The notes under the pieces: generated by a model
What the model saw: only the letters and a program-made list of their open reading frames with translations
Told to the model about the DNA's origin: nothing
The model's database searches: none
Made by a program: the position numbers and the translations under genes
In this document: positions 62,721-64,000 of the stretch, one piece after another
Layout of the letters: each line of letters starts with the position of its first letter
Position numbering within the stretch: the first letter of the stretch is position 1
Assembly (NCBI RefSeq): GCF_013337765.1
Contig: NZ_VBSB01000015.1
Coordinates: 62,001-126,000 of the forward strand
Source of the DNA: Mycolicibacterium sphagni
GTDB lineage: Bacteria; Actinomycetota; Actinomycetes; Mycobacteriales; Mycobacteriaceae
Reading direction: 5' to 3'
DNA length: 64,000 nucleotides

Positions 62721-63023
62721 ATGCGAAAGACCCCGTGCTACCTAGTTTTAGGACTGACCTTCGTCATGGGGCCGGGCACCCTCATCACGGCGACACCCGC
62801 CTTGGCCGACTGCACCAATGCCGGCGCGGCGACGGTATGCGCACAGGGTGAGGTGCGCGGCGGCGGGCCAACCGCGCCGGTTGCTGGGCCTGCCTATCCG
62901 GGCTACTGCGCTGATCCCTGGTATTGCGATGACGCCTGGGGTGTCGATATCGATCTGAATCCCCGGCCGCCGGTACGCCCACCCAACCCGCCCATCCGAC
63001 CCGGCAGACCCGGGCGTGGCTGA
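62721..63023 (+). CDS. small secreted Pro-rich protein
   Basis: The 100-residue product has a signal peptide (LVLGLTFVMGPGTLITATPALA) and a mature chain with four Cys (ADCTNAG, TVCAQG, GYCADPWYCDD). A Pro/Arg-rich tail follows (RPPVRPPNPPIRP). Similar Cys-plus-Pro secreted proteins are widespread in mycobacteria; the function is unknown. ATG 62721 is preceded by a GGGGCAA stretch. Confidence 0.7.
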   Translation: MRKTPCYLVLGLTFVMGPGTLITATPALADCTNAGAATVCAQGEVRGGGPTAPVAGPAYPGYCADPWYCDDAWGVDIDLNPRPPVRPPNPPIRPGRPGRG

Positions 63024-63065
63024 GCACACCCTGTCCCTATCCCCCATCGTGAAGGAGTCACTCCC

Positions 63066-63416
63066 ATGTTGGTCCGCAGCTTGATCACCGCCGGCATCAT
63101 CGCCGGCGCGACACTCCTGGGCAGTGCGGCAACCGCTGCCGCCGATGAACCCAATTGCACGGCAGGCGATCTCACCCAGGTTCTGTCGGGAGTCAACGCG
63201 GGCATGTCGGTGTATTTGTTCACCCATCCCGACGTGAACGCCTTCTTCACCGGCCTCAAGGGCAAGTCCCGCGAGGAGATGCGCACCGAGGTCGCCAACT
63301 ACCTGCAGGCCAATCCTGATGTCCGCGACCAGATCAAGGCCGTCCGGCAGCCGGCTGCCGATTTCCGGGCCCGCTGCGATGCGCAGATGCCTGACGACAT
63401 GGGGCCGATGGGCTAG
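63066..63416 (+). CDS. haemophore-like secreted protein (Rv0203-type)
   Basis: The 116-residue product has a signal peptide (LITAGIIAGATLLGSAATAAA) and an all-helical mature domain with paired Cys (EPNCTAGDL and RARCDAQ). The central HPDVNAFFTGLKGK matches the mycobacterial haemophore-related family, which includes the haem binder Rv0203. GAAGGAG ribosome site lies just upstream. Haem-binding residues should be checked before assuming haem uptake. Confidence 0.8.
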   Translation: MLVRSLITAGIIAGATLLGSAATAAADEPNCTAGDLTQVLSGVNAGMSVYLFTHPDVNAFFTGLKGKSREEMRTEVANYLQANPDVRDQIKAVRQPAADFRARCDAQMPDDMGPMG

Positions 63417-63429
63417 GGGTCAGCCGACC

Positions 63430-63491
63430 GCCGAGCGTGCGGGTTGTGGTTGAAGATCGACGAAAAAGCAACGACAACACCCACGCTCGGC
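63430..63491. repeat. intergenic hairpin between convergent genes
   Basis: GCCGAGCGTG (63430-63439) pairs exactly with CACGCTCGGC (63482-63491), with partial pairing continuing inwards (GGGTTGT/ACAACACC). It sits between convergent ends of the haemophore-like and repeat-protein genes. A bidirectional terminator or a dispersed mycobacterial hairpin repeat would fit. Confidence 0.5.
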
Positions 63492-63511
63492 GCGTGAAGG
63501 GGCTCAGGACA

Positions 63512-64000
63512 CTAGTTCTTCTTGGCCCGCTTGCTTCCCGCGGTTCCGGTCTTCTTTCCGCTATCGCCAGGCTTGCTGGCGGCGCCGCTCTTCGCCGCCG
63601 AGCTACTCCCGCCGGTCGCCTGCGCCCCGCCGATGCGGAAGTTGTTGATCGCGATGCCGGGGCCCACCTTGGTGACCGTCTGCCCGTTCGTAAAGATCGT
63701 GCCGGCAAGGGCGAGCGGTCCCGGTCCTGCGCTCACCGTGTTGGTGCCGCCGCCGATGTTGAACCCGGCAGTGAAGTTGCCGCCAGCACCGCCTGCCGAC
63801 ACACCGTTGTTGCTACTCAGTGCATTGAAGACGAGGTTCCAGTTACTCCCAGCGCCACCGGCGCTCAGCGTGTTGTTGTTGCCGATGATGTTCACCACCG
63901 AGTTCTCGTACCCGGTCGTCGACGAGAGTGTGTTGCCGGTGCCGCCCAAGAAGTTACTGGCCGAGCTGTAGATGCCACCCACAACGGTCACGGCGTTGCT
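63512..64000 (-). CDS. Asn/Gly-rich repeat protein, N-terminus beyond the window
   Basis: The frame is open to the window edge, so the start lies beyond 64000; about 162 residues are visible. They are low-complexity beta-type repeats such as GNNNTLSAGGAG and GGAGGNFTAGFNIGG, in which Asn and Gly recur about every 5-10 residues. The C-terminal tail is Lys/Ser-rich (KSGAASKPGDSGKKTGTAG, ending AKKN). The composition suggests a surface or exported repeat protein, but the N-terminus is not visible. Function unknown. Confidence 0.7.
   Translation of the reverse strand, partial: SNAVTVVGGIYSSASNFLGGTGNTLSSTTGYENSVVNIIGNNNTLSAGGAGSNWNLVFNALSSNNGVSAGGAGGNFTAGFNIGGGTNTVSAGPGPLALAGTIFTNGQTVTKVGPGIAINNFRIGGAQATGGSSSAAKSGAASKPGDSGKKTGTAGSKRAKKN

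Noticed and set aside
1..64000. CRISPR array, tRNA or rRNA genes
   Set aside because: No regularly spaced repeats and no cloverleaf or rRNA-like stretch were noticed in the intergenic gaps on reading; a tRNA scan was not run.

Overview
This 64-kb window is high-GC DNA from a mycobacterium, most likely a fast-growing environmental species of the Mycolicibacterium type. The evidence is a complete yrbE/mce operon, a DesA3-like desaturase, an acyl-AMP ligase, a haemophore-like protein, several GAF-ANTAR proteins, a family-16 glucanase resembling Rv0315 of M. tuberculosis, and frequent GTG starts with ATGA/GTGA overlaps. No tRNA, rRNA or CRISPR array was seen. The first and last genes run off the window.

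Positions 1-16500 hold chromosomal genes. They start with a truncated methyltransferase. A four-gene minus-strand operon follows: GT4 glycosyltransferase, (alpha/alpha)6-type protein, GH130 protein, transglutaminase. Next come a GAF-ANTAR protein, a 43-residue basic protein, a DUF5994 protein, an MHS-type transporter and an acidic DUF5709 protein. A serine/threonine kinase fused to a solute-binding domain comes next, then an acyl-AMP ligase, three more GAF-ANTAR proteins and a desaturase that appears to start at ATC.

Positions 16845-28202 are one long plus-strand mce transport locus: two YrbE permeases, MceA-F, an Mce-associated protein, a secreted DUF3298-like protein and a regulator with two TetR domains. 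Positions 28227-33908 hold an adenylate cyclase, a GH16 glucanase, an F420-type oxidoreductase, a secreted protein and a tandem pair of KAS III-like proteins. Between two of these convergent genes lies a 0.74-kb unit with 36-bp imperfect inverted repeats and one PD-(D/E)XK nuclease-like gene. It looks like a small mobile element.

Positions 33965-56969 look like an accessory, defence-rich island. It has a VapBC module with a palindromic operator, a frameshifted pRiA4b ORF-3 pseudogene, a cupin gene and a permease. A tightly coupled type 2 BREX (Pgl) operon follows: pglW-pglX-pglY-pglZ-brxD-brxHI. A DUF262/DUF1524 gene of the GmrSD/BrxU class lies 15 bp further on. PglX would mark host DNA, the Pgl/Brx ATPases, phosphatase-like protein, kinase and helicase would block phage, and the GmrSD-like protein would attack phages with modified bases.

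Positions 57110-64000 return to ordinary mycobacterial content: small secreted proteins, a TPR-LuxR regulator, a DHA2 efflux pump coupled to an amino-acid permease, a haemophore-like protein and the end of an Asn/Gly-rich repeat protein.
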